Notes under the pieces: model-generated
Database searches by the model: none
What the model saw: the letters and a program-made list of their open reading frames with translations, nothing else
Told to the model about the DNA's origin: nothing
Translations under genes and position numbers: made by a program
Assembly (NCBI GenBank): GCA_040388785.1
Contig: JAZKBD010000014.1
Coordinates: 28,384 to 92,383 of the forward strand
From: 66-474 sp040388785
Lineage (GTDB): Bacteria > Pseudomonadota > Gammaproteobacteria > Xanthomonadales > Rhodanobacteraceae
Direction: 5' to 3'
Length of the DNA stretch: 64,000 bases
Shown: positions 42,265 through 50,758 of the stretch, one piece after another
How the letters are laid out: each line of letters opens with the position of its first letter
Numbering within the stretch: the stretch's first letter is position 1

Positions 42265-43250
42265 TCCCGTTTTCTTTCCTCGACCTGTGCCCGATCACCG
42301 AAGGCGGTTCGCTGGCCGAATCGCTGGCGCACACGGTGGACATCGCGCAACACGCCGAGCGCTGGGGTTTCAACCGTTTCTGGATGGCCGAACACCACGG
42401 CATGCCGGGCATCGCCAGCGCGGCCACCGCGGTGCTGATCGGACACGTTGCCGGTGCCACCGCGCGCATCCGCGTGGGCGCGGGCGGCATCATGCTGCCC
42501 AACCATTCGCCGCTGGTGATCGCCGAACAGTTCGGCACGCTGGAGGCGCTGTATCCGGGCCGCATCGATCTCGGCCTCGGCCGCGCGCCGGGTTCGGACC
42601 AGGCCACCGCGCGCGCGCTGCGTCGCCATCTCGACAGCGACCCGGATGCGTTCCCGCACGACGTGCTGGAACTGATCGCGCATTTCGAAGGAAACGCGCC
42701 GGTGCGCGCGGTGCCCGGCGCAGGCCAGGATGTGCCGATCTGGATCCTGGGTTCCAGCCTGTTCGGCGCGCAGCTTGCCGCAACGTTGGGGCTGCCCTAC
42801 GCGTTCGCCTCGCACTTCGCGCCGGCGCAGATGATGGACGCGATCGCGGTGTACCGCGCTCAATTCAAGCCCTCGCGTTTCCGGCAACGGCCGCACGTGA
42901 TGCTGGGCTACAACGTGTTCGCCGCGGATACCGATGATGAAGCCCGCTTTCTCGCGACCTCGTGGCAGCAGTCGTTCGTGAACCTGCGCTCGGGCCATCC
43001 GGGCCGATTGCCGCCGCCGGTGGAAGGCTACGCCGAATCACTGCCGCCGCAGGCACAGAAGTTGCTCGAACACGTGCTGTCGTGTTCCGCGATCGGTTCG
43101 CCCGGCACCGTGGCGGACGCGATCAATGCATTCGTTGAACGCACCGGCGCCGACGAACTGATCCTCACCAGCAACATGCACGATCACGCGGCACGGCTGC
43201 GCTCGATCGAAATCACTGCGGGCCTGATCGATCGTTCGCCGACCTCGTAG
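42261..43250 (+). CDS. Luciferase-like flavin monooxygenase (MsnO8 type)
   Basis: A 329-residue TIM-barrel flavin-dependent oxidoreductase. It starts MIPFSFLDLCPITEGGS. Typical segments are WGFNRFWMAEHHGMPG, RIRVGAGGIMLPNHSPLV, IDLGLGRAPGSDQAT and the SSLFGAQLAATLGLPYAFASHF flavin-binding part. Members use FMNH2 or F420-type cofactors; bacterial group members like this use FMN. The start overlaps the stop of the DUF488 gene. Substrate unknown. Confidence 0.93.
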   Translation: MIPFSFLDLCPITEGGSLAESLAHTVDIAQHAERWGFNRFWMAEHHGMPGIASAATAVLIGHVAGATARIRVGAGGIMLPNHSPLVIAEQFGTLEALYPGRIDLGLGRAPGSDQATARALRRHLDSDPDAFPHDVLELIAHFEGNAPVRAVPGAGQDVPIWILGSSLFGAQLAATLGLPYAFASHFAPAQMMDAIAVYRAQFKPSRFRQRPHVMLGYNVFAADTDDEARFLATSWQQSFVNLRSGHPGRLPPPVEGYAESLPPQAQKLLEHVLSCSAIGSPGTVADAINAFVERTGADELILTSNMHDHAARLRSIEITAGLIDRSPTS

Positions 43251-43388
43251 AAGCGTCACCGCCTCCGCTTGATACCTGTCAAAGGTGCGGCACTTGTCGG
43301 GACACGACGTCAGGCGTAGCGTGGAAATCGACCGGGGCGTCGCGCCGCGGCGCCCTTGGCCACGTTCCTCACTGCAAGGAGGTGGCTT

Positions 43389-44045
43389 ATGTCGTCGATG
43401 GCAGTTTCACGTCCGTTCGAATGTGCGCCGCACGCGACCCGTTCGCTCGCGATGGCGCTGACCCTGAGCTTGAACCTGGCGATCCTGTTGTTCGCGCTGC
43501 GGCCGAGCACGCCGTTTCCCGTGCAAGTGCCGATACCGGTTTCGTTGCAGGCGACGATCGTGCAACCACCGCCGGCCGTGGCGCCGCCGCCAAAGCTGCC
43601 GACGCTGCGCGTGGCGCGACACGTCGACACGCCGAGCGTGCGCGTCGCGATCGCGCATCCCGCGCCGATTTCCATTCCGGCACTGGCCGCCATCACGCCC
43701 ATCGTGCCACTGGCAATCAGTGCGAACGCAGTTAGCACGGACACGACCGCAATGGCCGGCGACAGCGAAGCCACCATCGCCTACGAAACAGCAACGCCAC
43801 CCGCGTACCCGATCCAAGCTCTGCGCTCGGGCGCGCAAGGCACGGTGCTGTTGAAAGTGCTGGTGGATACGAGCGGAAAACCGGTGCAGGTGGCGATCGA
43901 ACGCAGCAGCGGCTCACGCATCCTCGATGACACCGCGCGCCAGCACGTCCTCGCAGCATGGCGCTTTCACGCCGCAATGCGCGACGGTCACGCCATCGAA
44001 GCGTGGGCGCTGGTACCGGTGAAGTTCAATCTGAGCCAGGGTTGA
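43389..44045 (+). CDS. TonB-like energy transducer
   Basis: A 218-residue protein with one N-terminal membrane helix (SLAMALTLSLNLAILLFAL, about residues 19-37), a Pro-rich spacer (about 40-130) and a C-terminal TonB domain (about 135-215, AYPIQALRSGAQGTVLLKVLVD then DDTARQHVLAAWRF). It would pass proton-motive force to outer-membrane receptors. ExbB and ExbD genes are not adjacent, and the proline spacer is shorter than in true TonB, so this may serve one receptor. GGAGG precedes ATG 43389 by six bases. Confidence 0.88.
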   Translation: MSSMAVSRPFECAPHATRSLAMALTLSLNLAILLFALRPSTPFPVQVPIPVSLQATIVQPPPAVAPPPKLPTLRVARHVDTPSVRVAIAHPAPISIPALAAITPIVPLAISANAVSTDTTAMAGDSEATIAYETATPPAYPIQALRSGAQGTVLLKVLVDTSGKPVQVAIERSSGSRILDDTARQHVLAAWRFHAAMRDGHAIEAWALVPVKFNLSQG

Positions 44046-44056
44046 AAGTGGCCTGA

Positions 44057-44090
44057 CGCACGCGGCGTCCGCACATGGACGCCGCGTGCG
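44057..44090. terminator. Perfect bidirectional hairpin between converging genes
   Basis: CGCACGCGGCGTCC and GGACGCCGCGTGCG form a perfect 14-bp stem around GCACAT. It lies 11 bp after the TonB-like stop and 9 bp after the opposite gene's stop. No T tracts on either side. Confidence 0.7.
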
Positions 44091-44099
44091 GTGCAGCGA

Positions 44100-44369
44100 T
44101 CAGTGCGCGACGGGCGCCGGAGATCCCGGCTGCGAAGCGCGCACGATGATCCACACCAGCGCGACAACGCAAAGTGCCGGCAACAACAGCGGCAACACGG
44201 CGAACAGCACGATCGGAATCACGAACAAAGCGAGCAGGCCGGCCACGAACAATCCGAGCAGGCCGCCGAAGACCGCGCCGGCGAATCCGAACATCAGCTT
44301 GAACAGGCCGCCCGTGAGCAACCAGCAGGCGCCAATCACGGCCGCCACCAACACGCCAAGCTTGAGCAT
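44100..44369 (-). CDS. Small inner membrane protein
   Basis: An 89-residue hydrophobic protein with two or three closely spaced membrane helices rich in Gly, Leu and Val (LTGGLFKLMFGFAGAVFGGL and LFVIPIVLFAVLPLLLPALC). I do not recognise the family, but the pattern resembles small phage-shock-type proteins. Start chosen at ATG 44369 with GGAGG upstream; a longer frame adds residues without hydrophobic character. It converges on the TonB-like gene. Confidence 0.7.
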   Translation of the reverse strand: MLKLGVLVAAVIGACWLLTGGLFKLMFGFAGAVFGGLLGLFVAGLLALFVIPIVLFAVLPLLLPALCVVALVWIIVRASQPGSPAPVAH

Positions 44370-44471
44370 CGCAACCTCCTCGCCATCGGTCGGCGGCACG
44401 CAGTGAATCCGAAAGATCGAGGTCAACTCCGGCCGTGACTTTCGGCCGATGCAGCTATTATCAACTGCGCT

Positions 44472-44490
44472 ATAGTGTACTCGCGACTAT
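44472..44490. promoter_or_regulatory. Inverted repeat upstream of the PadR gene
   Basis: ATAGT (44472-44476) and ACTAT (44486-44490) flank GTACTCGCG, 22 bp before the PadR start. PadR operators often have short arms around eight to nine bases. The site may overlap a promoter; the assignment is inferred. Confidence 0.45.
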
Positions 44491-44511
44491 GAGGGATGCA
44501 ACCCCTTTGCA

Positions 44512-44868
44512 ATGAGCGATACCGAAGCGCACCTGAAAAAATTCGAGAAGGAACTTGCAGCCGGCACGGTATCGCTGGTGCTGCTGGCCGTGCTCGCGTC
44601 CGCGCGCGAACCGCTGTACGGCTACCAGATCGCCAAACGCCTGGAACGCGATGCGGGCGGCGTGCTGGTCGGCAAACAGAGCGCGTTGTATCCCGTGTTG
44701 CGCAATCTGAGTGCGGCGGAACTGCTGGACACCTTCGTCGAACCGTCCGAAGCCGGACCGCCGCGCCGCTATTACCGCATCACCCCGCTCGGCAGGAAAG
44801 CGCTGCGCGAATGGGCCGACGCCTGGGGATCCACGCGCCGTTTCGTCGATTCGATATTGAAGGAATGA
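44512..44868 (+). CDS. PadR family transcriptional regulator
   Basis: A 118-residue winged helix protein. It has SLVLLAVLASAREPLYGYQIAKRL, the wing segment GKQSALYPVLRNLSAAELLD, and PPRRYYRITPLGRKALREW, the standard PadR signature. The C-terminal helix gives dimerisation. It is followed three bases later by a membrane sensor-like gene, the usual PadR plus membrane partner layout, so it probably represses its own operon through the repeat just upstream. Confidence 0.92.
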   Translation: MSDTEAHLKKFEKELAAGTVSLVLLAVLASAREPLYGYQIAKRLERDAGGVLVGKQSALYPVLRNLSAAELLDTFVEPSEAGPPRRYYRITPLGRKALREWADAWGSTRRFVDSILKE

Positions 44869-44871
44869 GCC

Positions 44872-45795
44872 ATGACCACGCCGCAAACGATCAAGCAATA
44901 CCTGGCGCAGCTGCGCGCGGCGCTGGCCGGCGCCGATCCGGCGATGATCCAGGACGCGCTGTACGACGCCGAGGAACACCTGCGTTCCGAGCTGGCCGAA
45001 AACCCCGGCATGAGCGAAGCCGAGCTGCTGGCGAAAATCGTCATGACCTACGGCGCGCCCGATGAAGTCGCCGAGATCTACCGCACCACCGAGAAAACCG
45101 TCGCACGCGCGTTGCGCACGCCACGTCCGCGTCCACGCCGTTCGGCGTTCGGCCGCTTCTTCGGCGTACTGGCCGATCCGCACACCTACGGCGCCATGTT
45201 CTACATGCTGCTGGCGCTGGCCACCGGCATCTTTTACTTTACCTGGGCGGTTGTCGGGTTGTCGTTGTCGCTCGGCTTTGCTTTCACGCTGATCGGCATT
45301 CCGTTCTTCCTGTTGTTCATGGCCTCAGTGCGCGGGCTGTCGCTGATCGAGAGCCGCATCGTCGAAGGCATGCTGGGCGTGCGCATGGCGCGCCGGCCGC
45401 CGTACGTCGAACGCGACCGGCCTTGGCTGAAACGCATCGGCGCGATGCTGTCGGATCCGCGCACGTGGGCGACGTTGTTCTACATGATCCTGATGCTGCC
45501 GCTGGGCATCGCGTACTTCACCCTCGCGGTGGTGCTGTCGGCCGCGTCGCTGGCGCTGATGCTCACGCCGATCGCAATGGCGTTCGACTTCTTCGGGTTG
45601 GGCCGCGATTTCGTCGGCGGCTACGTCACCGTAGACTGGGGTTTCGGCGCGCACATCCCGGGCTGGGGCGACGCGGCGGCGATGTTCGTCGTCGGATTCT
45701 TCCTGCTGTTCGGGACGCTGCACCTGGTGCGCGGCATGGGTCACCTGCACGGCGCACTGGCCAAGCACCTGCTGGTGAAGTCCGCGCGGGTTTGA
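44872..45795 (+). CDS. PadR-associated membrane protein (DUF1700-like N-terminus, sensor-type membrane domain)
   Basis: A 307-residue protein. The N-terminal 75 residues (IKQYLAQLRAALAGADPAMI... MTYGAPDEVAEIYR) match the HAAS/DUF1700 helical module. About eight membrane helices follow in two similar halves (FFGVLADPHTYGAMFYMLLALATGIFYF and MLSDPRTWATLFYMILMLPLGIAYF show internal duplication), as in sensor domains of unknown ligand. Paired with PadR upstream. It may read membrane stress, but that is inference. Confidence 0.8.
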   Translation: MTTPQTIKQYLAQLRAALAGADPAMIQDALYDAEEHLRSELAENPGMSEAELLAKIVMTYGAPDEVAEIYRTTEKTVARALRTPRPRPRRSAFGRFFGVLADPHTYGAMFYMLLALATGIFYFTWAVVGLSLSLGFAFTLIGIPFFLLFMASVRGLSLIESRIVEGMLGVRMARRPPYVERDRPWLKRIGAMLSDPRTWATLFYMILMLPLGIAYFTLAVVLSAASLALMLTPIAMAFDFFGLGRDFVGGYVTVDWGFGAHIPGWGDAAAMFVVGFFLLFGTLHLVRGMGHLHGALAKHLLVKSARV

Positions 45796-45883
45796 ACCGG
45801 CGCGGCTTGCCAGCGCCGCGCCCTCACAAGCTATACTTTGGGCTTTGCAACCGCGGCACGAGCCGCCTCAGGGACCTGGAAAC

Positions 45884-46219
45884 ATGATCCGAACGCTGGT
45901 GACCGCCGCTCTGATGGCGGGATTCGTGTGCTTCGCATCCACTGCTTTCGCCAAGGGCGATCCGGCCAAAGGCAAGCTCGAGGTGTACACCTGCCACGGC
46001 TGCCACGGCATTCCCGGTTACGAGACGATCTATCCCGAGTACCACGTGCCGCGCATCGCCGGCCAGAACGAGCAATACATCATCGATGCGCTCAACGAAT
46101 ACAAGAGCGGCGCGCGCAAGTTCCCGACCATGAATGCACAGGCCAGCAGCCTGACGGAAGAACAGGTCGAGAACATCGCGGCTTACCTGTCCAGCCTCGC
46201 GCCCAAGCAGAAGAATTGA
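45884..46219 (+). CDS. Periplasmic one-haem cytochrome c
   Basis: A 111-residue exported class I cytochrome. The signal peptide ends STAFA. One haem site CHGCH is near residue 37, and the Met ligand is probably in KFPTMNAQA near residue 85. Size and sequence resemble one half of di-haem cytochrome c4. The next gene, ten bases on, encodes a second, similar one-haem protein. They probably carry electrons from bc1 to terminal oxidases. Confidence 0.9.
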   Translation: MIRTLVTAALMAGFVCFASTAFAKGDPAKGKLEVYTCHGCHGIPGYETIYPEYHVPRIAGQNEQYIIDALNEYKSGARKFPTMNAQASSLTEEQVENIAAYLSSLAPKQKN

Positions 46220-46229
46220 GGGATCGACC

Positions 46230-46586
46230 ATGCAGCAGCGCACCATCATCATTTCCCTCCTCGCCGCATCGCTCGTGCTCGCGTTCGGTACCGCATCGGC
46301 CAAGGGCAATGCGGCCGCCGGCAAGACCAAGGCCGCGGCCTGCGCGGCCTGCCATGGCACCGACGGCAACGGCATCGCGCCGAACTATCCCGCGCTTGCC
46401 GGCCAGTACCCGGATTACCTCGAGCAGGTCCTGCACGAGTACAAGGACGGCCAGCGCACCAACGCCATCATGAATGGCATGGCTTCGCCGCTCAGCGACC
46501 AGGACATCGACGATCTCGCGGCGTATTTCTCCGGCCTGCCGAGCAAACTGTCCGACCTGCACGGCAAGGTCAACGGCGGCGACTGA
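46230..46586 (+). CDS. Periplasmic one-haem cytochrome c, second of a pair
   Basis: A 118-residue exported cytochrome with a signal peptide ending TASA. One haem site CAACH is near residue 38, followed by GTDGNGIAPNYPALAGQYPDYL, and a Met ligand lies in NAIMNGMASPL. This pattern is the N-terminal half of cytochrome c4. With the gene upstream it looks like a split c4. Co-transcription with phhB is possible (11 bp spacing). Confidence 0.92.
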   Translation: MQQRTIIISLLAASLVLAFGTASAKGNAAAGKTKAAACAACHGTDGNGIAPNYPALAGQYPDYLEQVLHEYKDGQRTNAIMNGMASPLSDQDIDDLAAYFSGLPSKLSDLHGKVNGGD

Positions 46587-46597
46587 GCGAAACCACC

Positions 46598-46939
46598 ATG
46601 ACCCGCGACGAACTCGCCAGCCTGCACTGCGAACCCCGCAAGGGCAAGGAAAACGCGCTCAGCGAGGCGCGCATCCGCGAGTTGATGGCGGCGCTGCCGG
46701 AGTGGCAGGTCGCGCTGGATGGCAAGTCGATCGCCAAGACGTTCGGCTTCAAGAATTTTTACGAGACGCTGGCGTTCGTCAACGCGATCGGCTGGATGGC
46801 GAACAAGCAGGACCATCATCCCGACCTCGAAGTCGGCTACAACCGCTGCGTGGTGCATTGGTCCACGCATGACGTCGGCGGTTTGTCCATGAACGATTTC
46901 ATCTGCGCCGCGCGCGTCGAGGCGATCACGCACGGATGA
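46598..46939 (+). CDS. phhB: Pterin-4a-carbinolamine dehydratase
   Basis: A 113-residue enzyme that regenerates dihydropterin from the carbinolamine made by phenylalanine hydroxylase. The signature is NKQDHHPDLEVGYNRCVVHWSTHDVGG with the paired His. It follows the cytochromes by 11 bp; the hydroxylase gene is not in the window. Members are also known as DCoH homologues. Confidence 0.95.
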   Translation: MTRDELASLHCEPRKGKENALSEARIRELMAALPEWQVALDGKSIAKTFGFKNFYETLAFVNAIGWMANKQDHHPDLEVGYNRCVVHWSTHDVGGLSMNDFICAARVEAITHG

Positions 46940-46952
46940 AGTCAGCAAGGAC

Positions 46953-47030
46953 GTAAAGGGTAAATGGCAGAAGCAACGCTTTTGCGTTCCGCTCTTCTTT
47001 CCCACTGACTCTTCACCATTTACGCTTTTC
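46953..47030. repeat. Palindromic repeat family C, diverged copy 3
   Basis: GTAAAGGGTAAATGG (from 46953) pairs imperfectly with CCATTTACGCTTTTC (to 47030), with GTAAATGG/CCATTTAC perfect. The centre contains GAAGCAACGCTTTTGCGTTCC, like the GCAAC..GCTTTT core of copy 1. Less certain than copies 1 and 2. Confidence 0.5.
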
Positions 47031-47046
47031 GGCGAAACGACGCCAC

Positions 47047-47077
47047 AAAAAAACGCGGCCGAGAGGCCGCGTTTTTT
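47047..47077. terminator. Bidirectional rho-independent terminator between phhB and the FKBP gene
   Basis: ACGCGGCC and GGCCGCGT pair across GAGA, with seven A before and six T after, so it works in both directions. It lies between converging stops. Confidence 0.92.
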
Positions 47078-47099
47078 GTTGCGACTTGAATCGCCGCGA

Positions 47100-47813
47100 T
47101 TACTGCGCGCCGATCTTCACCAGCGTGACGTCGAAGACCAGGGTTGCATTGGGCGGGAAGCCGTTCTTCGGGTCCGCGCCATACGCGAGGTCGGACGGGA
47201 TCACGAACTTGTAGTGGCTGCCGGTCGGCATCATCATCAACGCTTCCTTGAAACCCGGGAACACGTTGTTGAGGTCAAGCTTGGCCGGGCCGCTGCCGTG
47301 CTGCGCGGAGGAATCGAACGGCTGGCCGTTGACGAACGAACCGGTGTAGTTCACCTGCACGGTGTCGGTGGCCTTCGGCTTCGGACCGGTGCCCTGCGTG
47401 ATCACCTGGTACTGCAGGCCATCGGACGTGGTGTGCACGCCAGCCTGCGACTTGTTCTTGGCGAGGAAGGCGGCGCCTTCACTCTTGTTCTGCGCGGCCA
47501 CCTGATCGTAATGCTCCTTGGCCTTGGCCTGGAACTCGGTTCCGAACGCCTTGGCAACGCTTTCCGCCTGCGTCTCGCTCATGCTGGGTTTCTGCCCCTG
47601 CAACGCGCGCGTCACCGCCGCGCCAACCTGCTGCGGATCGATCAGGCTGCGTGCCCAGTCCGGATAACGGCCCGCCAGTTCGTATCCGACGATCTCGCTG
47701 GCCTGCGCCTTGTTGACCGTGGTGGATTGAGTCTGCGCCTGCGAAACGCCGGCAATGCCGAGCGCCGCGATCACGGCAACGGCGGCCAGGCTCGGCCGCA
47801 TGATCTGCTTCAT
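47100..47813 (-). CDS. FKBP-type peptidyl-prolyl isomerase, exported
   Basis: A 237-residue periplasmic foldase. Signal peptide ends VSQA (about residue 26). An N-terminal helical dimerisation domain (about 30-120) precedes the FKBP domain (about 125-237): YQVITQGTGPKPKATDTVQV, then FDSSAQHGSGPAKLDLNNVFPGF, then KFVIPSDLAYGA. It resembles FkpA/Mip proteins. AGAGGAA stands upstream of ATG 47813. It converges on phhB and shares the terminator. Confidence 0.94.
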   Translation of the reverse strand: MKQIMRPSLAAVAVIAALGIAGVSQAQTQSTTVNKAQASEIVGYELAGRYPDWARSLIDPQQVGAAVTRALQGQKPSMSETQAESVAKAFGTEFQAKAKEHYDQVAAQNKSEGAAFLAKNKSQAGVHTTSDGLQYQVITQGTGPKPKATDTVQVNYTGSFVNGQPFDSSAQHGSGPAKLDLNNVFPGFKEALMMMPTGSHYKFVIPSDLAYGADPKNGFPPNATLVFDVTLVKIGAQ

Positions 47814-48130
47814 CTATGTATTCCTCTGGTCAAAGGGGATGCGAGCCGGGCACGCATCGTGGATGCTGCATGAAGTCGCCCATTCTGCTTGTTCCCACGC
47901 GGAATGGCAACGCGTGCGGCTGAGACAGCGCGTCCACGACATGGTTCATTCAGTCGCTCGACAAAGTTCGCGTATATGCGACCACGCGCGAACGCGGCAG
48001 CGTTGTGCGCTTGCAACCGCCTGCAAGCAACGCGCACCCATGACTGATGGCAGGGGGTATTGACGGGCCGATTTATAGTGTTATAGTTCACTACAACACT
48101 GGTCAACGAGGTCACTAAAGGAGGCCCGCC
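47814..48130. other. 317-bp intergenic region with hairpins and the operon control region
   Basis: Between two divergent genes. A perfect inverted repeat GCTTGCA-N6-TGCAAGC lies at 48009-48028 inside a larger imperfect stem, and nested repeats lie at 48076-48100. No open frame here has coding character. Confidence 0.6.
48076..48100. promoter_or_regulatory. Nested inverted repeats, likely operator of the GntR operon
   Basis: TAGTG-N8-CACTA (48076-48093) overlaps AGTGTT...AACACT (48077-48082 and 48095-48100). AT-rich blocks TTATAG recur. The site is 31-55 bp before the first gene. GntR proteins of the YtrA type bind such inverted half-sites near their own promoter, so autorepression of the operon is likely. 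Confidence 0.6.
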
Positions 48131-48403
48131 ATGAACGTCCAAAAGTCCGCCGCAATCGTCGCCGCCATGCTGATCACCGCCGCAGGGATGAGCGCCATCA
48201 CCAGCTACAGCAATGCCGCCGTCGCCAGCGCCAACCGCAGCGCCGCCGCTTCCATCACCCCGGCCATCCGCACCTTGCCGACGGTGAACGTGCACCCGAC
48301 GCCGGAGCAGATCCGCGAGCTGCGCGCCAACCAGGCCGGTGCCGCGCCGGCCCATGCGCAGATGCCCTACTACTCCTTCGCCAGCGACAGTGCCGGCGCC
48401 TGA
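48131..48403 (+). CDS. Small secreted protein at the head of the ABC operon
   Basis: A 90-residue product with a strong AAAGGAGG ribosome site before the ATG. An N-terminal hydrophobic stretch (about residues 7-30, IVAAMLITAAGMSAITSY) looks like a signal peptide. The rest is Ala/Ser-rich, with TVNVHPTPEQIRELRANQAG near residues 50-70 and a short tail ending PYYSFASDSAGA. No family recognised. It is first in a run that continues with a GntR regulator and ABC exporter, so it may be a substrate or signal of that system. Confidence 0.7.
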   Translation: MNVQKSAAIVAAMLITAAGMSAITSYSNAAVASANRSAAASITPAIRTLPTVNVHPTPEQIRELRANQAGAAPAHAQMPYYSFASDSAGA

Positions 48404-48466
48404 TCCGGTGACCGGAGCCTCGTTCGCCACGCGCGAGAGTAGGAACATCACCGGCAGGACCCAGCC

Positions 48467-48844
48467 ATGACCGTAACCTGGAACGACAACGTCCCGATCT
48501 ACCGCCAGCTGCGCGAACGCGTGGTGGCGATGATCCTGGACGGCGCGTTGAACGAGGGCGATGCCCTGCCCTCGGTGCGTCAGGTCGCGGCGGACTACCA
48601 GATCAACCCGCTCACCGTTTCCAAGGCCTATCAGGAACTGGTGGACGAGCAACTGGTGGAAAAACGCCGCGGCCTCGGCATGTTCGTCACCGACGGCGCC
48701 CGCGAGGCGTTGCTCAAGAGCGAACGCGAAAGCTTCCTGCGCGAGGAATGGCCCCGCATCCGGGCGCGCATCGAACGCATGAACCTTGATCTCCAGAAAC
48801 TGCTGGCCACGCCAGCGCAAGAATCACACAAGAGGGAATCGTGA
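48467..48844 (+). CDS. GntR family regulator, YtrA type
   Basis: A 125-residue regulator with the GntR winged helix at residues 10-75 (YRQLRERVVAMILDGALNEGDALPS then VRQVAADYQINPLTVSKAYQEL) and only a short C-terminal helix tail, diagnostic of the YtrA subfamily that controls ABC transporters. AGGA precedes the ATG. Its stop overlaps the ABC gene start (TGATG). It would bind the nested repeats upstream of the small secreted-protein gene. Confidence 0.93.
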   Translation: MTVTWNDNVPIYRQLRERVVAMILDGALNEGDALPSVRQVAADYQINPLTVSKAYQELVDEQLVEKRRGLGMFVTDGAREALLKSERESFLREEWPRIRARIERMNLDLQKLLATPAQESHKRES

Positions 48845-49758
48845 TGAACGTCGCAGCCGAAGCCATCGCGGAACAGCCTGCTTCCCGGTCGACCGGATCG
48901 GAACCAGTCGTGCACGCACGGGGACTCAGCAAGCGCTACAAGAATGCCGTCGCGCTGGATGGCACCGATTTCGAGATCGGCCGCGGCCGCATCGTTGGCC
49001 TGATCGGACCCAACGGCGCGGGCAAGACCACTGCGCTGAAAGCCATCCTCGGCCTCACCGATTTCGAGGGCGAACTTTCCGTATTGGGCATGGATCCGCG
49101 CCGCGAGCGCCCGCTGCTGATGCGCGAAGTCTGCTTCATCGCCGACGTCGCCACCCTGCCCCGCTGGATTCGCGTGCAGGAGGCCATCGACTTCGTGGCC
49201 GGCGTGCACCCGCGCTTCGACCGCGCCAAGTGCGAGCGCTTCCTCGCCCGCACCAAGCTCACGGCCAACCAGAAAGTGCGCGAAATGTCCAAGGGCATGA
49301 TCGTACAACTGCACCTCGCCATCGTGATGGCCATCGATGCGCGACTTCTGGTACTGGACGAACCCACGCTGGGCCTGGATATCCTCTACCGCAAGCAGTT
49401 CTACCAGAGCCTGCTGGAAGATTATTTCGACGAGGACAAGACCATCCTGATCACCACGCACCAAGTGGAAGAAGTGGAACACATCCTCACCGACCTGCTG
49501 TTCATCCGCGACGGCAAGATCGCGCTTTCCGCCACCATGGAGGAAATGGGCGCGCGCTTCGCCGAAGTGCTGGTGAACCCCGACAAGGTCGAGGCGGCAC
49601 GCGCGCTGAAACCCATGGATGAGCGCGCCGCGGTGTTCGGCAAGAGCATCTTCGTGTACGACAGCGCCGATCCGGAACAGCTGGCGCAACTGGGCGAGGT
49701 CAAGCGGCCGTCGGTGTCGGACTTGTTCGTCGCCATCATGAAAGGGACCTACGCATGA
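48844..49758 (+). CDS. ABC transporter ATP-binding protein
   Basis: About 304 residues. Walker A is GPNGAGKTTALKA, Walker B is LLVLDEPTLGLD, and the switch His is in ITTHQVEE. The signature loop reads MSKGM instead of LSGGQ, a variation common in YtrB/EcsA-type exporters. C-terminal residues extend beyond the ATPase core. Co-translated with the permease (ATGA overlap) and regulator. Likely exports or senses peptides or lipids at the inner membrane. Confidence 0.93.
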   Translation: MNVAAEAIAEQPASRSTGSEPVVHARGLSKRYKNAVALDGTDFEIGRGRIVGLIGPNGAGKTTALKAILGLTDFEGELSVLGMDPRRERPLLMREVCFIADVATLPRWIRVQEAIDFVAGVHPRFDRAKCERFLARTKLTANQKVREMSKGMIVQLHLAIVMAIDARLLVLDEPTLGLDILYRKQFYQSLLEDYFDEDKTILITTHQVEEVEHILTDLLFIRDGKIALSATMEEMGARFAEVLVNPDKVEAARALKPMDERAAVFGKSIFVYDSADPEQLAQLGEVKRPSVSDLFVAIMKGTYA

Positions 49759-50741
49759 ACGCGATGATGAAATCGCCGTTTGCCTGGTTGCTGAAGCGCG
49801 AGTACTGGGAATCGCGAAGGGGATTCTTCTGGGCACAGGTGTGGACCGCGTGCGTGCTGCTGGCGATCACCGTGCTCAGCATCGTCACCCTCGAAGTGTT
49901 CCGCTCGCGCCTGGGCATGCACATCAACGTCGGCGCCAACGGCACCGACATGAATGCGCTGCTGAACAACGCACTGAGCCACAACATGTCGCTGGTCGTG
50001 CGCGGACTCGATGCCTCCATGCTGAGCTTCGCCGTCCTCGCCGGTGTCGTGTTGACCTTCGTGGTGTTCTTCTACTTCCTCGGCGCGCTGTACGACGACC
50101 GCCGCGACCGCAGCATCCTGTTCTGGAAATCGCTGCCCATTTCCGACACCGCGACGGTCGGTTCCAAGGTCCTGTCCGGCGCGCTCATCGCGCCGCTGAT
50201 CACGGTCGGCGTCATCCTGGCCGCCTACGTGTGCAACCAGGTCATCTACAGCCTCTGGTTCGCCGCGCATGGGCTCAATCCGTTCACCCTGATCTGGGCG
50301 CACGTCGAACCGTTCGAAGTCTGGTTGCACGTGCTCGCGATGGTGCCGCTGTACCTCTTCTGGGCGCTGCCCACCGTCGGCTGGCTGCTGTTCTGGTCGG
50401 CAGCCGTGCGCAGCAAGCCGTTCCTGTGGGCGGTGGTGATCCCGATCGCGGCGGGCGCACTCAACTCGTGGATCGCGCTGCTCGGCATCCCGCACATCAA
50501 CGTCGGGTTTTTCTGGAGCCAGCTCGTCGCGCGCTCGCTGCTGAGCGTAGTCCCGGCCGGATGGGTCAGCGTGATGAATCCGGGCGACCTCACCGACGCG
50601 CCGGAAACGATCCGCCATTTCGGCAGCTATGCGCAGATGGCGCACGTGTTCACCACGCCGGAGATGTGGATCGGCGCCATCGTCGGCATCGCCCTGATCG
50701 CGGCCGCCACCTGGTTCCGCCGCTGGCGCGACGAAGTCTGA
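49755..50741 (+). CDS. ABC transporter permease
   Basis: A 328-residue inner-membrane protein with about six helices and a large periplasmic segment between helices 1 and 2 (about residues 45-85). Segments such as VLTFVVFFYFLGALYDDRRDRSILFWKSLPISDT resemble ABC-2 type permeases with the coupling loop after it. It overlaps the ATPase gene by four bases. No substrate-binding protein is present, which points to export. Confidence 0.9.
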   Translation: MNAMMKSPFAWLLKREYWESRRGFFWAQVWTACVLLAITVLSIVTLEVFRSRLGMHINVGANGTDMNALLNNALSHNMSLVVRGLDASMLSFAVLAGVVLTFVVFFYFLGALYDDRRDRSILFWKSLPISDTATVGSKVLSGALIAPLITVGVILAAYVCNQVIYSLWFAAHGLNPFTLIWAHVEPFEVWLHVLAMVPLYLFWALPTVGWLLFWSAAVRSKPFLWAVVIPIAAGALNSWIALLGIPHINVGFFWSQLVARSLLSVVPAGWVSVMNPGDLTDAPETIRHFGSYAQMAHVFTTPEMWIGAIVGIALIAAATWFRRWRDEV

Positions 50742-50758
50742 CAAGGAGGGAGACAGCC

